Of a DNA stretch of 64,000 nucleotides, positions 11,783 to 23,849 are shown one piece after another. Source of the DNA: Tenrec ecaudatus (taxonomy: Eukaryota > Chordata > Mammalia > Afrosoricida > Tenrecidae); NCBI RefSeq assembly GCF_050624435.1, contig NC_134537.1, positions 17,480,584 to 17,544,583 of the forward strand. The letters run 5' to 3'. The translations under genes were made by a program, and so were the position numbers. The notes beneath the pieces were generated by a model. It ran no database searches. It was not told the DNA's origin and was given only the letters and a program-made list of their open reading frames with translations. Each line of letters starts with the position of its first letter. Position 1 is the stretch's first letter.

Positions 11783-12439
11783 CTTGATTGGAGAAGGTTT
11801 ATAGTACGTATTAGGGAAGAAAGTAGATGAATCTTACATATTATCTCTTTCTTAGAACTTGCAGTCTAGTGGAAGAAAAAAAGGGGCACCAATAATTTAT
11901 TCCCACAAAACAGCTGCCTGACGTGGATCCCCTAGCACTCAGTGGCAGGAAGTAATAATTATGTATTTATTAGAGAAATGAGTCTGTGGGTCAGTGATGC
12001 AACTTAAGTAGTGTCAGTTTTACTCTGTACAACAGGATAATAAATATAAGGGAGCTATTTAGTACGTAGCTGTACTTGGTCACATATTTGGGGGTCAATT
12101 AAATGTTGGCAGATCTAGGCTAGCTATAGTTGGGATATTGTGTCAAAATGGCCCTCCTGCCCACATCACTCATCCTGTAGTCATGTTCTCCAGGTAATGG
12201 GCGAGGCACTAGAGCACAACTAGAAATGAGCACATTCCTTCTCCAGACCCAGGTTGGCCTAATGAAATCACATAATCCAACTCAGAATCAGTTTAAAATG
12301 ACATAAACTCAGAGACACATGATAAAGGACACAGATGCACTTGGAGAGGGAAAGAATTGATGCTATCTTCATCATTTTTACAGTCCACCACTAAGGAATA
12401 AATGATTTTAAACATAGAGGGTAAGCATCATAATGCAGC

Positions 12440-12860
12440 TAGGAAAAGAATTCTAGGACACATAGACAAAAATCTGAATATTTCTGCCCAGAAAACCAAC
12501 AAAGCTTTACCCAGAGAAATGGCATTTGAACTGGTTCTTAAAGTCTCTCTAAGTCCATCTAAGAAATTGGCTTTAACAATTGGTTCAAGTATATCAACAC
12601 TTTTGGGGATGGTGCAGGACCTGGCAGGGTTTCATTCTAATGTGTACAGGTTATTATGAGTCACAACCAACTGGATGCACCTAACAACAACAGCCTCTAA
12701 GAAGTCAAGAAGGAGGCATTTCGGTAAGAAAATAGACATACAACAATACAAGGATACAATCAAATGTAGTGTGTTGGGAAGCATAGAAAGGCTCAGTGTG
12801 CCTAGGATTGAAAAGCAGAAGAAGAAATTGAAGACACAATTTTAAAGCTTTCCAACGGCA
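12440..12860 (+). repeat. Ancient interspersed repeat interrupted by an RTE tail
   Basis: The GGCATTTGAACTGGTTCTTAAAG block and the later AAGAAGGAGGCATTTCGG block resemble an old repeat shared by placental mammals, also seen at 48050-48480. Family assignment is uncertain. Confidence 0.3.
12608..12693 (+). mobile_element. RTE LINE 3' terminal fragment
   Basis: GATGGTGCAGGACCTGGCAGG, TTATTATGAGTCACAACC and CACCTAACAACAACA match the last 85 bp of the RTE family, ending in the typical AAC repeat tail. Confidence 0.75.
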
Positions 12861-13269
12861 TTTGAAATTTCCATGAATGGTTCCATGAAGATATCCAAAA
12901 TGCAATAAGAGTTAGTATTGGCAAAATAGAATCCCGGTGAGTAGAGTGGAGACAAGGGCTTCCCTTATATGCAGATGACTTCTTCTGAGAGGTACTGTCA
13001 TTTTACCATACATTTGTAAATTAAGTCAATGAATAAGGAGTTAAAAAAAGCTGGAGACTATTAAGCAAAGATCTTTACTTTCCTGATCTCAAAATCCTAT
13101 GAGGCTATTTCCATTGGTGTGGCACTCCAGTCTTATTCTCAACTGCACCTAACTCATTTTTCCCATGTAGAAAATAAACGGTCTGATTAGTAGTACTGTG
13201 AATCCAATGATGGGGTGGCTAAGCAATTTAAAAGGCTACCGGTTTGCCTCAAAAAGCAAGCTTGTTGGT

Positions 13270-14335
13270 GATTTTATGGAAGTACGTTGGCTCTGCTGAC
13301 CCCCCACTCTACTTGGTACGGACTGTGCCAAAGTCTAGTTTGAAGAAGACTCTTATTAGCAAATTCGGTTTTTCTATATTCTTCAATTGGCATTATCAGT
13401 AAAAAATAGAATGGAATTTTTCCAATAAAGTTTTGAAGCCCTCTCATATTTTGACTACCAGCTAACTCATGATCTGTTTCCAAGTGGTTCCAAAGAGAAA
13501 CAGAGAACAAAGAAGTGCCATATTTGGTTCCTGAAAAAATCACAAAAGTAGATCCTCTGTCTCATCCATCTTAGCGTTCCCTGTGGTGTTAGAATGTTAT
13601 CAGACAGAGAGTGAAAGCTCAAAAAGTTGTTAATTGAATTAGAAGAGGAATTATTTAAATCAAAATCAAATTTGCTCTTTGATCCTAGACCCTCGAGATC
13701 CTTTTGAGAAACGTGGAGTTCTTTTCGTGTCACGAGTCAACATCTTTCTTCTCCACACATTTGTTCAATTTCTCAAATGCTAATGATCCGTGCAACACTT
13801 TTATCTCCCCAGTGCACATTCGGAAGCATGGTGACCAGGAAGTCTTTGTCAAGCACTTTGTCTTCCTTTAGAATGACAAGATTTGTATGGATATAAAATA
13901 CCACCATCTGTTGTTAGGGGATTCCACAGAGACAACTAGGGCCCATTTCAATAAAACGCTAAATACTTTTCCACTCGAACTGTGGTCACTGGCAACTCTT
14001 TGGAAGTTTTTTGAATGCTTCACTTTCTCAATGTCAAAAATATATAATATCACATCCCTGGGGTTTCTCCTACATCCCCGAGCTCCCAGTAACTGAAATA
14101 ATATCTTCAAAATAATCAGTGTTCTCAACTACTTGCTGAAGTTTTCTTACTGTATCTACAGAGAGAAGCATGTAATATATTGTAAAGATCCCTCCAAATA
14201 ACAACTGACAATGCTTCGATACAGGATAGACATTAAAAAGCCAGGTGATCATTAGATTTGATACAGGAGTGAAAAAGAAATCACTGAAGGATTTTGAGTT
14301 AGGAAGAAGGATACGGAGAAGCCTGGTAGTCATAT
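13270..14335 (-). other. Cluster of consecutive minus-strand open stretches, unidentified
   Basis: Four open frames of 86-89 codons follow one another on the minus strand (14333-14070, 14128-13868, 13733-13467, 13543-13274). In places they overlap in different frames, as decayed coding DNA would look. Visible features are a KLQQVVENTDYFEDI stretch, a serine/asparagine-rich patch (NNSSSNSINN) and an IEEYRKTEFANKS stretch. I recognise no family. This could be chance in AT-rich DNA or an old retrocopy. Confidence 0.2.
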
Positions 14336-14769
14336 AAACATAATACTCCCGCCTTACCTCGCAATAATTCAGGCTTGGTCTTTCCTGACAAATTCTAAAT
14401 GAGGAGTTTCTGTGTGGTTCATTCCCTGTTTTGAGGCCATAGCAATAATTTGGAAATTAATCCAAAACACATATCTTAGAGAAAATAGATGCACAAACAC
14501 TTATGTGTGCCAGGTGCCTTCGCCAACTCTTAGAGACCCTACAAAACATTGCCCGCTTCTACACCATCCTTACCATAGTAAGTATCTTTTAATTCATTCT
14601 TATAGTCACTGTTATTCCGTGTCATGGGTGGAATAAATCCTCCCCTTTTTTGCTGACCCTTCATGCTATAATGTCTTTCCCCAAGAATTGGTTCCTTTCG
14701 ATAAATATTTAGGAATAAACTGATTCTTCTCTTTTAGCCTAAGTAAATCAATAGGTCTCCAAGACTGTA

Positions 14770-15336
14770 TGTCGTAGACTGGGTTCTATAGAAACATGAA
14801 GTTAATGATGTTCACATGTACATACGAGAGAATTTATATCAAGAAAATGGATCACATAACTGTGAAAGTGGGCAAGTCCAAGCAGGTTCCAAGTTCGTGG
14901 GTCAGATGTCAAGCTGAAGGTTTCTCTTTGCCAGGGCTGATGAGTCCAGGATCGACATGAAGCCCCCAGGGCAATAGCTGCACAGTCAAATGAATGCAAG
15001 GCCTACAGGTTAGGGGGAAAGCTGTTGCTGATTCCCAGAAAACATAGGCATTATGGAAGGCGGGTTGTCCAAAAAACTGGAGGTTGATGAGCCAGATTCA
15101 GACGCCCTATATAGCCAAGAGGAAGCAAGCATTTCCAGTCGCCATCTGTCTTGGAAGCAGGCCTCACCCCCAAAGAAACTTCCTTCAATTGACTACATTA
15201 GAGCCGTGATCTGAATAAGGATTTTCCATGAATCTCTAATCTTATTTCATCATGGAGGCTTACAACTGATTTGATTGTGATTACATTGTCTTAGGTCAGC
15301 TCATGGGGATTTACTAGGTGTTAACTGCTAAACCAC
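14770..15336 (-). mobile_element. Diverged MaLR-like LTR
   Basis: The low-coordinate end TGTCGTAGACTGGGTTCTATAG is the complement of a MaLR 3' end. The CACATGTACATACGAGAGAA block matches the LTR inside 60588-61086. The far end TAACTGCTAA resembles the inverted CAGTTA start of the other LTRs. The middle is much diverged, so a different LTR subfamily is possible. Confidence 0.5.
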
Positions 15337-15751
15337 TGAGAATACTGGCCCAGCCAAGTTGGCACAAAACCAAACTATCATCATCAGGTGGAACAGCCTC
15401 CCTTCAGGGGAAAGAAATAACAAAGCTTAAAAATATGTATTCAGACCCAAGAGAAGAATATGCCTGGTTCTGTGTTCATAATTGGGCACTTCTGACCTAC
15501 TTTCTATCCAGCCCTTGATGATCCATGGCATGGGACTTTACACTCGTCCTTTCAAAGAATACAATATCCTTCACTGTCTACATGAGAAGGATTTGATGTT
15601 GGAAGCCCACTAAGTGAACTGAGCTTTACCTCAAACATACCTGGAGCATGTCAAAACATACCTTTAGTATGTCAATTCAAGAAGCTGACATACTCTCATA
15701 GACTTAAACACTTAACGCTGAAACACTCTATTCTGAGAAGACGTATATGAC

Positions 15752-15840
15752 TGCTATCCCAAGATCAACATGCTATCCCAAGATCAACATGCTATCCCAA
15801 GATCAACATGCTATCCCAAGATCAACATGTTATCCCAAGA
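15752..15840. repeat. 19-bp tandem repeat, about 5 copies
   Basis: The unit TGCTATCCCAAGATCAACA starts at 15752, 15771, 15790, 15809 and, with one change, 15828. The copies are almost identical, so it is a young minisatellite. Confidence 0.97.
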
Positions 15841-16200
15841 ATTGGAGGTCGTTGAATTTCGGTTCAGATCTTTTGCTTTGAGGCCTTTTTGAATGATGGC
15901 CTGAGGATAGAAATAAATTTACTATGCCAATGCTCTCCTTGCTTTCTTATGTATTAGTGTGGTAAGCATGTTTCTGCCTCTGTGAATGAGTATCCTTGAA
16001 AGGTTTGCCCTGTCACCAACTCCCACTGTTCATGAAAATAGTGTTGAGTCGCTTAAACCTTTAAATCTGTACAAGTCAATGATTCATGCATTGCCATCTG
16101 AAGTCAGCCTCTACTTGTATAATTTTCTTTTTTTTAACAGAGTTTTAAATTCTATACCATTGGTTAAATTAATGACACTATCAATAGAATTTGTGCTCTG
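15841..16200. other. No feature recognised
   Basis: AT-rich sequence between the 19-bp array and an old L1. The 89-codon frame at 15986-16255 has no recognisable motif and ends in L1-like sequence. Confidence 0.4.
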
Positions 16201-16229
16201 GGGGGTGATTTATAAAGTTCTCTCTCATA

Positions 16230-17150
16230 AAATGACAATGATGGCTCTTACGTGAACCAGAGACACACACAAAACACAACTATATTAACAGATTGGGGAA
16301 TTGCACTTAATTCTATACCCAATCTAAAAACAATTCATTCTTATACTATGTCCCTTCTCAATACTTGCCCTCAAGAAGAGATAACTGAATATATGAGTGT
16401 TATAGCAAAGCGTGGTGAAGAATTGAGATGGTGCCTGACTATCAGAAAGAGTAGTATCTGGGTCTTCCAGGCTTGCCTTCAAATATGTAGTCAATAAGTG
16501 AAGTATCAACTAAGTTCACAGGAAGAAGCACACCAGCCTATGTGATCTCAGGATTGTAAACAATAAGATCCAAACCCAAAGGAGGGAATAATATCATTTC
16601 TTAAATGTGAACAGTCAGTTTGAAGACGGCTATGGATGACTGTGGAAGCCTAAAATCCATTCACAGGGTCCCGAGTTGAAGTCTGGTGAATCCATGCTGA
16701 CCACAGTCAAAAGATGTGAATAACCTTGTCGTCAGGCAGAGAGCATTGTAAAGTCAATTACAGCAGATGGAGTTAGGTTACAATATTAGTACCTTATCAT
16801 TCGATCACCCTGTGGGCCCATTTGAATGTGGTTTCTATTTTTCATATTTTCTGCTTTCTTTTTAATTGAGGTTTTTGCCTGTTTTGTCTAATCATTGTTG
16901 GTTTTGTTTGTTTACTTTCTCTTTGTGCTTTGCATTCTCGGATAGATTTGCAGGGACAATAACTGGATTAACAATTGCCTAGGGGCACGGTAGAGGAGTT
17001 GGGGGGAAATGGGAAACTAACAAGAGTACAAGAAGAAAATGTTCTGAAATTGATGCGGTGATGTTTGCACAACTCCTCTTAATAAGATGTGAATGAACAA
17101 ATGGTGAGCTAATTTTAAAATTAATTAATAGATATAATCATTTTGAAAAA
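16230..17150 (+). mobile_element. Diverged L1 3' region
   Basis: Blocks such as GGTGAAGAATTGAGATGGTGCC, AGGAAGAAGCACACCAGCC and TGTGATCTCAGGA match the lineage L1 3' UTR seen at 19560-19750. The later GAGGTTTTTGCCTGTTTTG and GAAAATGTTCTGAAATTGATG blocks match an older L1 3' end. The two parts may be two elements. Confidence 0.55.
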
Positions 17151-17469
17151 GTGGATCAGTAAGTACATATTAAGCATGTGCTACTGTCAAGGATTCTGCT
17201 ATATTTGATTAATATGAATGAGACCTAAGTACCTGCATACAAAAAAAGCTGGTGGAAAGAAGTTCATGGTCAAACACAAACTTTTCTGTAAATACTAAAT
17301 TAAAATTTTCACTTCTTTTATCTGAAGAGAATCTTCTTTCTCAATATAACACTGTCAGACGATTGAAAAGTTATTCCTCTGAAGTACTTCTCAGTAGCAA
17401 CCACCCAAATGCTTGTGGTTTCAGAGCTAAAGGCAATCAGAATGCTTGAGCTGACAAGGCCTCCGTGAT

Positions 17470-17610
17470 ATGCTCATCCAAGTTCCTCTATCTTTTCACT
17501 TAAGAGACAAAGAGCCTGAGGAATGGGGTGATTTTCCCAAGGTCACGCACCAATTGTAGAACTACAACCATGACTTCCTGTCTACCGATCCCAGGGAATT
17601 GACCACATAC
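17470..17610 (-). repeat. MIR SINE fragment
   Basis: TTTTCCCAAGGTCACGCACCA followed by AGAACTACAACCATGACTTCC is the MIR core and head read from the opposite strand. It is strongly diverged, as expected for an ancient mammalian SINE. Confidence 0.65.
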
Positions 17611-17945
17611 TACAATGAATTGCTCTGGGCTATGGATATCTTAGTGGTTGTGAACTTATGAGCTAAAAGTTGGTTTCTACGTGATGAAGGTAGCCTCCTG
17701 GAAGATACTCTGACCCCACTGTTCCGACGAGGAAGCTGATGCAGGTGTGCTCATTCACTTCTCCAGCGGCACGGAGTTGTGTGTGACCCAGGCCGTGGGA
17801 CCCACGTCTTCACAACGTTCCCATCATGGGGCCGCCTCACTCCAGACTGCAGCACTACATCTGTTCAGAAACAGACTGCTGACTTTGTCCACCTTGGATT
17901 CTCTTTATTTAAATGGATATTTATAGTCCATTCGCATAACAACAA

Positions 17946-18145
17946 GGTGCCCTGATGGCATAGTAATTAGGAGTTGGGCTGCTAACTGCAAGGCCTGTGG
18001 TTAGAAACCACCAGCTGCTCCTCTGGCCAAAGATGATACTTTCTATTCCAAAAAGAGCTAGTTACAGGACCTGAAAGAAGCAGTTCTCTCCTATCCAGTA
18101 GGGTCACTATGAGTTGGAATTGACTCAGTGGCAGTTAGTTAGGGT
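17946..18145 (+). mobile_element. AfroSINE, nearly complete
   Basis: It starts GGTGCCCTGATGGCATAG and carries the tRNA-like head (GGGCTGCTAACTGCAAGG), then CAGCTGCTCC, ATGATACTTTCTA, CCTATCCAGTAGGGTCACT and GAGTTGGAATTGACTCAGTGG at the 3' end. Full length for the family is about 200-210 bp. Confidence 0.88.
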
Positions 18146-18215
18146 TAATTACCTTAACAATTAAATGCAAAATCTTATCAGACTGCCTTACATGAAACCA
18201 CTACATTATGATACT

Positions 18216-18428
18216 CCAAAAAACTAAACTCATTGCCATCAAGTCAAGTCCAACTCATAGTGACTCCTATAGGACAAGGAGAACTACCTCTGTGAGTTTC
18301 CAAGACAGTAACACTCTACCAGAGGAGAACGCCTCATCATTCTCCCCCATAGCTGGCTGATGGTTTCAAACTGCTGACCTCGAGGTTATTAGCCCCGTGT
18401 ATAACCCACTATGCCACCAGAGCTCCTT
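18216..18428 (-). mobile_element. AfroSINE, nearly complete
   Basis: CATTGCCATCAAGTCAAGTCC, CTCATAGTGACTCCTATAGG, GGTTTCAAACTGCTGACCT and CCACTATGCCACCAGAGCTCC give the whole element in reverse orientation. It lies directly upstream of the L1 that follows. Confidence 0.9.
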
Positions 18429-18429
18429 T

Positions 18430-20440
18430 AAGCTTCCTACGCCCTTCTCACCATTCATTTGAATCACTTGTTGTTTCCTTGTCCCTGGGTTTGTTAACAC
18501 CCACTTCCATCCCCCTGCCTCCCCCTCTCCTGTGTCCCCTGCTCCCATCATTTTTCATCTGGATGATTTATCCCACCTATCTTATCTAGATACATATGCA
18601 GAGACAATTATAAGCACAAAAACAAGACAGAACAAAGCAAAACATCAAAGAAAAAACAACAACCAAAAAAAAAACAAAACCTATAAACAGTTCCAGGTCT
18701 GTTTGTTGACCTTTTGGAGTGTTTTCCCATTAATTCGGATGGGGTGCCATGCCCTGGCCCCAAATTCTACTATGGGAATTTCCCGAGGACGTCATTGATT
18801 TGCTCCCCTTGCTGCTCTGTTGCACACTCTTAGTGATTTGCCTGGTGTGGTGGGGTCACTAGGGCACAATTCCCACACTGTGCCTCCAGTGTGGTCTCTT
18901 ACAGCACTATGGGTCAGTGAGGGACATCCTGCCTCCTGGTGGGGCCGGCCCTATGGTCCTCTCTGCACTGATTGCTCTGAGAAGGAATACTGTCTTCGGG
19001 GCTTGGTGAGCCAAGATATGTTCCATTCTCCTTCCCTCTTCTTTTACTCCTGTGTGCTCTGATGAAATGCACCCCTCTCCCTGAGCTGTAGCTTCAGTGT
19101 TGTCCTCTGAAGTGAATTCTTCTGTGGGGCAGTGTTTGGGGAGGGAAGTGTCTACATAGTTGAGATAAGTGACATCCCCACAGACTTCTCTATTGGTTCT
19201 CCGCTTCATGCCAATATGTTACATTCACATCTTGGCACCCCAAGAGGAATTACTGAAACCTGAATGAAGCCCAAACATCAAACATGATAGTGGGGCAAGA
19301 GGAAAGTAATAGGAAACAGAAGAAAAAATGAGAAGGCAAAGGATATTTATAGAGGCTTAAATACAGGCATATACATATGTAAATATATTTATATATTATG
19401 ATAGGGAAATAGGTCTACATACATATATTTATATGTTAAGCATTTTGGTAGCAGATGAACATTGGACCTCTACTGAAGTACTCCCTCAACACAGCAACAC
19501 TTTATTCAAGTAACCTGGCATTCTGTGATGCTTATCTTCCCAACACATCACTAAAGACAAAATGGGTGCATAAGCAAATGTGGCGAAGAAAGCTGATGGT
19601 GCCCAGCTATCAAAAGCTATAGCATTTGGGGTATTAAGGGCTTGAAGGTAAACACGTGGTGATCTAGTTCAGAAGCAACAAAGTCCACATGGAAGAAGCA
19701 CACCAGCGTGTGTTACCATGACATGTCGATGGGTTCAGGTATCAGACATAAAAGACCCAAAACAAAAATCATATCAATGTGAATGAGGCGGGGTGCAGAG
19801 TAGATACCCAAAGCCCATCTGTAAACAATTGGACATCCCCTTACAGAAGGGTCACAAGGAAGAGATGAGCCAGTCAGGGTGCAGTATTGCATCCCAATGA
19901 AACAGACAGGTTTCCTCTAGTTCTTTAACATTTCTTCTCCCCACTATCATGACTCCACTTCTACCTTACAAATCCAGCTAGACCAGAGCATGTACACGGG
20001 TACAGATAAGAGGTGGAAACACAGGAAATCCAAGACAGATAAACCCTGTAAACCAATAATGAGAGTAGTGATACCAGGAGGAAAAGGGGAAGGTAGAAGG
20101 AGAAACAGGGAACCAATAACAATGATCGACATATGTTGTCCTCCCAGGGGACAGACAACAGCAAAATTGATGAAGGGAGACATGAGTCAGTGTAAGACAT
20201 GAAAAAATAAAAATAATTTATAAATTATCAAGGGTTCATGAAGGATGGAGGCTGAAGAAGGGAGGGGGGAAATGAGATGTTCCCAAGGGCTCAAGTGGAA
20301 AGAAAATATTTTGACAATGATGATGGCAACAAATGTACAAATGTGTTTGACACAATGGATGGATGTATGGATTATGATAAGAGCTGTAAGAGCCTCCAAC
20401 AAAATGATTTTTTTTTTTAAAGGGAAAAAAAGGTGGGGAA
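18430..20440 (+). mobile_element. 5'-truncated L1, about 2 kb of 3' region
   Basis: The first part (near 18440-19210) holds the pyrimidine-rich and A-rich stretches and the GGTCTGTTTGTTGACCTTTTGG block that I recall from afrotherian L1 3' UTRs. The second (19235-20440) is the most complete copy here of the block family shared with 6048, 26335, 29370 and 44935. It ends AGAGCCTCCAACAAAATG followed by an oligo(T)/A-rich tail. I see no open reading frame of LINE type. Use as reference: 19560-19750 holds AAATGGGTGCATAAGCAAATG and GGAAGAAGCACACCAGCG. Confidence 0.7.
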
Positions 20441-20442
20441 AA

Positions 20443-20655
20443 GGAGGCCTGGTGCCATAGGGGTTTACACATCAAGTTACTAACTACAAAGTAAGCCTTT
20501 GAAAACACCAACTGCTTCCAGGGCCAAAGATAAGACTCTCTACTCCCATAAAGGTTTACAGGCTTGGAAAGCCAGAGGGACACTTTCCACTCTATCCCAT
20601 GGGGTCATTGTGTATCAAAATCAACTCAATGGAAATCAGTTTGGTTTTGGGTTGT
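20443..20655 (+). mobile_element. AfroSINE
   Basis: It starts GGAGGCCTGGTGCCATAGGG. AAACACCAACTGCTTCC, CTATCCCATGGGGTCATTG and AATCAACTCAATGG follow in the expected order, ending in GGTTTTGGGTTG. It follows the L1 tail directly, so it probably used the A-rich tail as a target. Confidence 0.85.
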
Positions 20656-21339
20656 TTTGGGTTTTTTTTCTGTTTTTTGTTTTGTTTTTAATGCTGTGGA
20701 GTCTCAATTTAAGCTAGCAACATTTTTTATAAATGGCATAGTGGTTATGGAAATACTGTAGGGTGAAGGGTTTCCCTGTTGGCAACAATTGCACAGCACA
20801 CGTGTTATTTGTGGGAAAATACAGTAAATTAACGCGGCCATATCCAGCTTTATCTCCAGGCATGACTCCAGTTTAAATCTCTCTTCTCCTAGGAGTCTGA
20901 AAAGGCAAACAAGTCTCAGCATTTAAATTGAAATGTAAAAGCAGCTTTCCCTGCCCGTGAATCTAAAGAGCCAGATTTCCTTTCAGGTGTCTTCTTTGAT
21001 CTTAAAAGGGTCTTCCTATGAGCCATTAAAACAAGTGCCCACAGGACTGGAGCCCTCCCTGACAGCCCCAGCAGCCAGATCAAGTGGTGTGTCTTTGTAA
21101 ACACTGCACTTCCATCTATTTCACAGGGGCTCTAAAAGACAGGCTTCATCACCACCGCTGCTTGATAAAACAGTGAAAATCACACAGGCCTGATCCGCTG
21201 TGGTGAGTCAAAACGGCCGGCAGGTGAACGCCGTAGGCCTCAGGCAGTGAAGCTGCCAAACACTCCGCTCTTTCTGCAGGAGAATAATCCATCTGGCCAG
21301 TAGCAGAAGGGGCTTTGGGTTCTTCTGAGAGACAGGACA

Positions 21340-21545
21340 TCAGACTGTCAAAAGCAAGGATCCAGCAGTCGGAGTATCTTGGATCCAATCCTCAACTCAG
21401 TCTCTTTCTTACTGCATATGTCAAGTTGCCTAACCTGATCTTCAAATTTCTTACCAGTAAAACTGATGTTTATCACACCTACTTCCTAAGGTGGTTGTAA
21501 GAAGTATATGCAGTGTATATAAAAACCACACAATATGGTTCCTGG
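21340..21545 (+). repeat. MIR SINE
   Basis: GTCAAGTTGCCTAACCTGATC, AATTTCTTACCAGTAAAACTG and ACCTACTTCCTAAGGTGGTTG follow the MIR core order (splice-like CAGT block, then the GGTTGT block). Ancient and diverged. Confidence 0.75.
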
Positions 21546-21667
21546 AACATGGAGAGGCAACTAGGTCTCTTAAGGAAACAAGGAGATCCTTGCTGATCTA
21601 GCTTTCATCTACTCTAAGGAATAGTAGTCTAAAATTTCTAAATAATCTCTTATTAGAACTGCACTTC

Positions 21668-22169
21668 TATGTTAATTTGGGTAGACGACAGAACAAACTC
21701 ATAGTCACTCCGATGTGTAAGTGAAAGCTTTATATAGAGTAATGATACATTTAGAAAAAAATCCCAGCCCAATCCAGATCAAGTCCCTAAGTTCGATATT
21801 AGCCCATATGTCCAATACCAATCTATAAAGTCCTCTTCGGACTCAAAAAACACATGCAATGAGACCGAATGCAGGAATATCACAGGCCAGTGGGTGGTGA
21901 GTCTTGTGGATCCATTGGCACTGTCAGCATCTCAGCACTGGCAGGGGTCTCCATGTGACTCCTCCAGCTCAGGGCACTAGTGTAGTTCCACATGTCTTGT
22001 CAGCTACAATGTCTCCAAGGGAGTCAGACTGCATCCTGCCTCCAGCGAGCTATTTATCTCCTTAATGCCTCTAAATGAGGTCATCGAGCTGGGACCTGAT
22101 CGACGGGCTCAACTCTACCCTTTCACTCTTAATCCTCTCAAATCGACAGCAGACTGTACAACTACCACA
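21668..22169 (-). mobile_element. MaLR-like solo LTR with 5-bp target duplication
   Basis: About 500 bp in minus orientation. The low end reads TATGTTAATTTGGGTAG and the high end ACTACCACA, the complement of the TGTGGTAG start seen at 27884. ACTTC flanks it on both sides (21663-21667 and 22170-22174), the 5-bp duplication expected for this class. There is no internal region. Confidence 0.78.
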
Positions 22170-22229
22170 ACTTCATAGAAGTCTCATCTATGCATTATAG
22201 TAAATGCTCTTTATGATAACCTTTGAAGG

Positions 22230-22350
22230 TGTACAGGTTGCTATGACATCATTCCCCCGTGACAGGTAAGGAAAAAGACTCCAGAATGGTAAACACCTAA
22301 GTCACAGAGGTGTTAGGGACAGGACCAGATGGTTAGTGTTCTTTTCTCTG
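22230..22350 (-). repeat. MIR SINE fragment
   Basis: GTAAGGAAAAAGACTCCAGAA, CCTAAGTCACAGAGGTGTTAG and GGACAGGACCAGATGGTTAG follow the MIR core read from the other strand. Confidence 0.5.
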
Positions 22351-23760
22351 AGCTATGGCAAATGTGACCAAGGTAACACATGTGAAGGTAGCAGCCAAAT
22401 CAATACTGCATTCTACTGTAAATTAAATCGACAATTGTCCAGCTCAGTAAGCCGATCCAGAAAGGCCATTTTCCTTGTCAGGGTATCTTAAGGTCCCAAC
22501 CATTACTAATAAAGGAAGTAGCTACGTAGTTAACTCTGTTTTATAGATACTTATGATCCTCTACTCGAACTTGGCTTTCTATAAAAGTTTTCTGGTATCT
22601 GAAGAGAAAGGTAGACTTTACGGCAGAACCACTCAGCAGGATGCATGTTAGCTCTTGTTGTTACATAAATTTGTCACTCCAGCTCATGACTGCCTCACAG
22701 GTCGGAACAATATTGTGTGCCAGGAGTTGTTAAGCATTGTGATAGTTCAGATGTGGAAATCCTGCGGATTTCTTCTGTGGTGTCACTGGGTGGGTTTGAA
22801 CCACCAACCTTTTGGTTAATAGCTGGACGCTAATCTATCTTCCCTACTCAGCGTCTTCTGGCGAAGACACCTGCAGACTGCACAGAGGGTCCTGAATAAG
22901 GAGACAGGCTCTCTGTATTCCAGCTCCCTTCCCCCTGGATGTTGCTTTCCTCATCTCAGTCATCAAAGTGGTACAAATCTCTACAGCTGTTTTCAAATCC
23001 ACCATCCTCAAACTCTCACATTTCGTATCCCACTTATCTTTCAGAGACGTTATCTAAGGCCCTGGAAGAGTGAGCATTACATATAATTAAATTCTGGTGA
23101 AGCGTGGTGGTTACAGACCCCACATCTCTCTTGTTACCATTCCTGAAAAGTGCTGCCTTAGCTGCACCCCCGCCCCCCAATGGGAGAAGCCCTGGACTTA
23201 GTCAAGCATACGGACACTCAGACCTCCGTTTACCCTCCTGAACCTGGGTGGCCCTGGAAAAGCCGCTTTCTTTTTCAGAGTCCCCATTTGTTTTTCCTTC
23301 AGATGGGACTGATGTGTGCCCAGTCAATTGTTTGGAGTGAGGTAAAAATTCTATAAATTCAGGTAGAATAAATGCCAAATCTTTTGGTGATTCAGTAAAA
23401 TTTAATTTCTAATCTACAGACTACAAGGTTGATAGAAAATTCAAGGATTCTCATCATGTCTTTTCTTTCCATCTTCTGGAGTCTGAAATGTCCTTAAGAC
23501 TCACACACATAATTTGGACTACTGATGAAAGTGCGACCTAGATAGCAACAACCACTTCCAAGGGATGAGGGGAAACAAAGGCCAGCTTGCAGGGCCCTGG
23601 TGGTTAAACAGCTCCTCGGCTCCTTGCTGGTTCCGGTGTACAGGTGTTCTGTGCCCGCTTCCATCAGCTGTTCAGAATTAAACTCCCATCCTGCAGGCAT
23701 GCACACTGAAAGTGCAATTTGTCTAGAGACCCCCACCAACGGCACCCATGTCCTCAATTC
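22350..23760. other. Mostly unrecognised sequence with an AfroSINE scrap
   Basis: 22774-22845 carries GGGTGGGTTTGAACCACCAAC and CTTTTGGTTAATAGCTGGACG, an AfroSINE head in minus orientation. 23592-23610 holds an AfroSINE-like GGGCCCTGGTGG start. I see nothing else I can name. The 104-codon frame at 23494-23808 (minus) covers AfroSINE scraps and is not a gene. Confidence 0.5.
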
Positions 23761-23763
23761 AAA

Positions 23764-23842
23764 AAACACTAACAAGAACCTGCCATCAAGTTGATTCCAG
23801 CTCAGCAATGCTAGAGGACAGAGGGAAACCGCTCCTGTGGGT
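23764..23842 (-). mobile_element. AfroSINE 3' fragment
   Basis: AACCTGCCATCAAGTTGATTCC followed by GACAGAGGGAAACCGCTCC is the AfroSINE 3' end in reverse orientation, truncated before the head. Confidence 0.65.
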
Positions 23843-23849
23843 TAATGTG

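Noticed and set aside
15752-15840. CRISPR-like array
   Set aside because: The units are contiguous without spacers and the genome is mammalian, so it is a minisatellite.
18907-19209. 100-codon minus-strand frame
   Set aside because: It lies wholly inside the L1 3' region and has no conserved motif.
19947-20583. Several overlapping hydrophobic frames, minus strand
   Set aside because: They translate the complement of the L1 3' end and its tail. The same frames recur at other L1 copies.
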